From: JBEKVE01 sp049514335
Lineage (GTDB): Bacteria > Actinomycetota > Acidimicrobiia > Acidimicrobiales > UBA8190
Direction: 5' to 3'
Assembly (NCBI GenBank): GCA_049514335.1
Contig: JBEKVE010000196.1
Coordinates: forward strand, 1-5,771
Length of the DNA stretch: 5,771 bases
The notes below the pieces were generated by a model. The model worked only from the letters and a program-made list of their open reading frames with translations. It had not been told where the DNA came from and made no database searches. A program made the position numbers and the translations under genes. Of this stretch, positions 5,447 to 5,771 are shown one piece after another (within the stretch, counting starts at the first letter, position 1; each line of letters starts with the position of its first letter).

Positions 5447-5771
5447 CGTATCCGGCCACGCAGGCCGCCCCGAGGTTCTCGGGCTCCACGTCGACCACCA
5501 CCGCCCCCAGGGCGCGCAGCATGGCAAGGGCACGCCCGCGTCCGCGCAGGACGTCCAGGGCCACCGACGAGCGGTAGACGTCGAAGAGGCGCTGCGGCTC
5601 GGCGTCGGCCACGGCCGCCAGATCGGGGTCGCGGCACGTGGCGATGAGCACGGCGTGGTGGCGGATGAGCACGGGGACGGCATCGAGCAACGGCCGGGCG
5701 GCGGCGTCGTCCATGACATCGGTGAACACGGCGAGCAGCGCCCGCTTGCGCCCCCCGGCCACCTGGAACGC
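5418..5771 (-). CDS. DUF58 protein (vWA-like), C-terminal part; 5' end outside window
   Basis: The last 117 codons of a gene that enters from the right edge; the frame is open to position 5771 and stops at TGA (5418-5420). The strand RALLAVFTDVMDD (residues 10-22 from the edge) is the late vWA-type strand, and its Thr-Asp pair (17/18) is where MIDAS-like metal contacts occur in such domains. The following segments (PLLDAVPVLIRHHAVLIATCRDPDL, then a DVYRSSVALDVL helix and GAVVVDVEPENLGAACVAGYVRLK) match the usual end of DUF58 proteins, which are typically over 400 residues with N-terminal membrane segments. DUF58 genes usually follow a MoxR AAA+ ATPase gene, and the pair is thought to act in assembly or maturation of other complexes. 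The overlap with the SpoIIM-like gene is tail to tail. Only the C-terminal quarter or so is visible, so the N-terminal membrane anchor is assumed from the family. Confidence 0.87.
   Translation of the reverse strand, partial: AFQVAGGRKRALLAVFTDVMDDAAARPLLDAVPVLIRHHAVLIATCRDPDLAAVADAEPQRLFDVYRSSVALDVLRGRGRALAMLRALGAVVVDVEPENLGAACVAGYVRLKRRARV

Noticed and set aside
4690..5637. 315-residue open frame on the - strand across the SpoIIM-like gene
   Set aside because: Antisense shadow with Arg/Pro/Ser/Thr-rich composition. It conflicts with both the SpoIIM-like and DUF58 coding frames, which show real family motifs.

Overview
The window is very GC-rich (about 70% by eye). Coding is dense on both strands, with GTG start codons and weak or absent Shine-Dalgarno sites at several genes. 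Together with the RDD / SpoIIM-like / DUF58 neighbourhood, this points to a high-GC actinobacterium. Acidimicrobiia or a mycobacterium-related lineage would fit, but the sequence does not settle the genus.

Layout, left to right. (1) Positions 1-179, + strand: the last 58 codons of a CBS-domain protein. (2) Positions 180-245: a short convergent gap with a terminator-like inverted repeat. (3) Positions 246-3465, - strand: a two-gene operon read right to left. An NAD(P)-dependent aldehyde dehydrogenase (488 aa) comes first, and 19 bases later a D-aminoacylase-like amidohydrolase (577 aa). (4) Positions 3466-3628: the operon's control region. It holds a clear SD, a -35/-10 pair with a 17-base spacer, and a 25-base imperfect palindrome covering the -35 box and spacer, as expected for a TetR-type repressor site. 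It also holds a small hairpin just after the RDD gene. (5) Positions 3629-5771: three genes of a conserved actinobacterial membrane cluster. An RDD membrane protein (-) and a SpoIIM/DUF95-like membrane protein (+) are divergent with only 3 bases between their start codons. The SpoIIM-like gene then runs into the 3' end of a DUF58 (vWA-like) gene (-) with a 29-base tail-to-tail overlap. The DUF58 gene is cut by the right edge.

Two functional stories are visible. The left operon looks catabolic: an amide- or N-acyl-hydrolysing metalloenzyme and an aldehyde oxidiser share one probably repressor-controlled promoter, and their substrates are unknown. The right block has, as I recall it, the same order and relative orientation as Mycobacterium tuberculosis Rv3693 (DUF58) - Rv3694c (SpoIIM-like) - Rv3695 (RDD). 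In that organism the MoxR ATPase gene moxR2 precedes DUF58, so a MoxR gene is expected just beyond position 5771. The role of this MoxR/DUF58/SpoIIM/RDD set is not established; an envelope-associated chaperone or complex-assembly role is an inference.

No stretch longer than 300 bases lacks a gene. I saw no tRNA, rRNA, CRISPR array, insertion sequence or attachment site. I did not find a convincingly new system. The items most worth a second look are the operator/promoter at 3547-3580, the 3-base divergent start arrangement at 4456-4460, and the altered metal-site and cofactor-site residues in the two operon enzymes.
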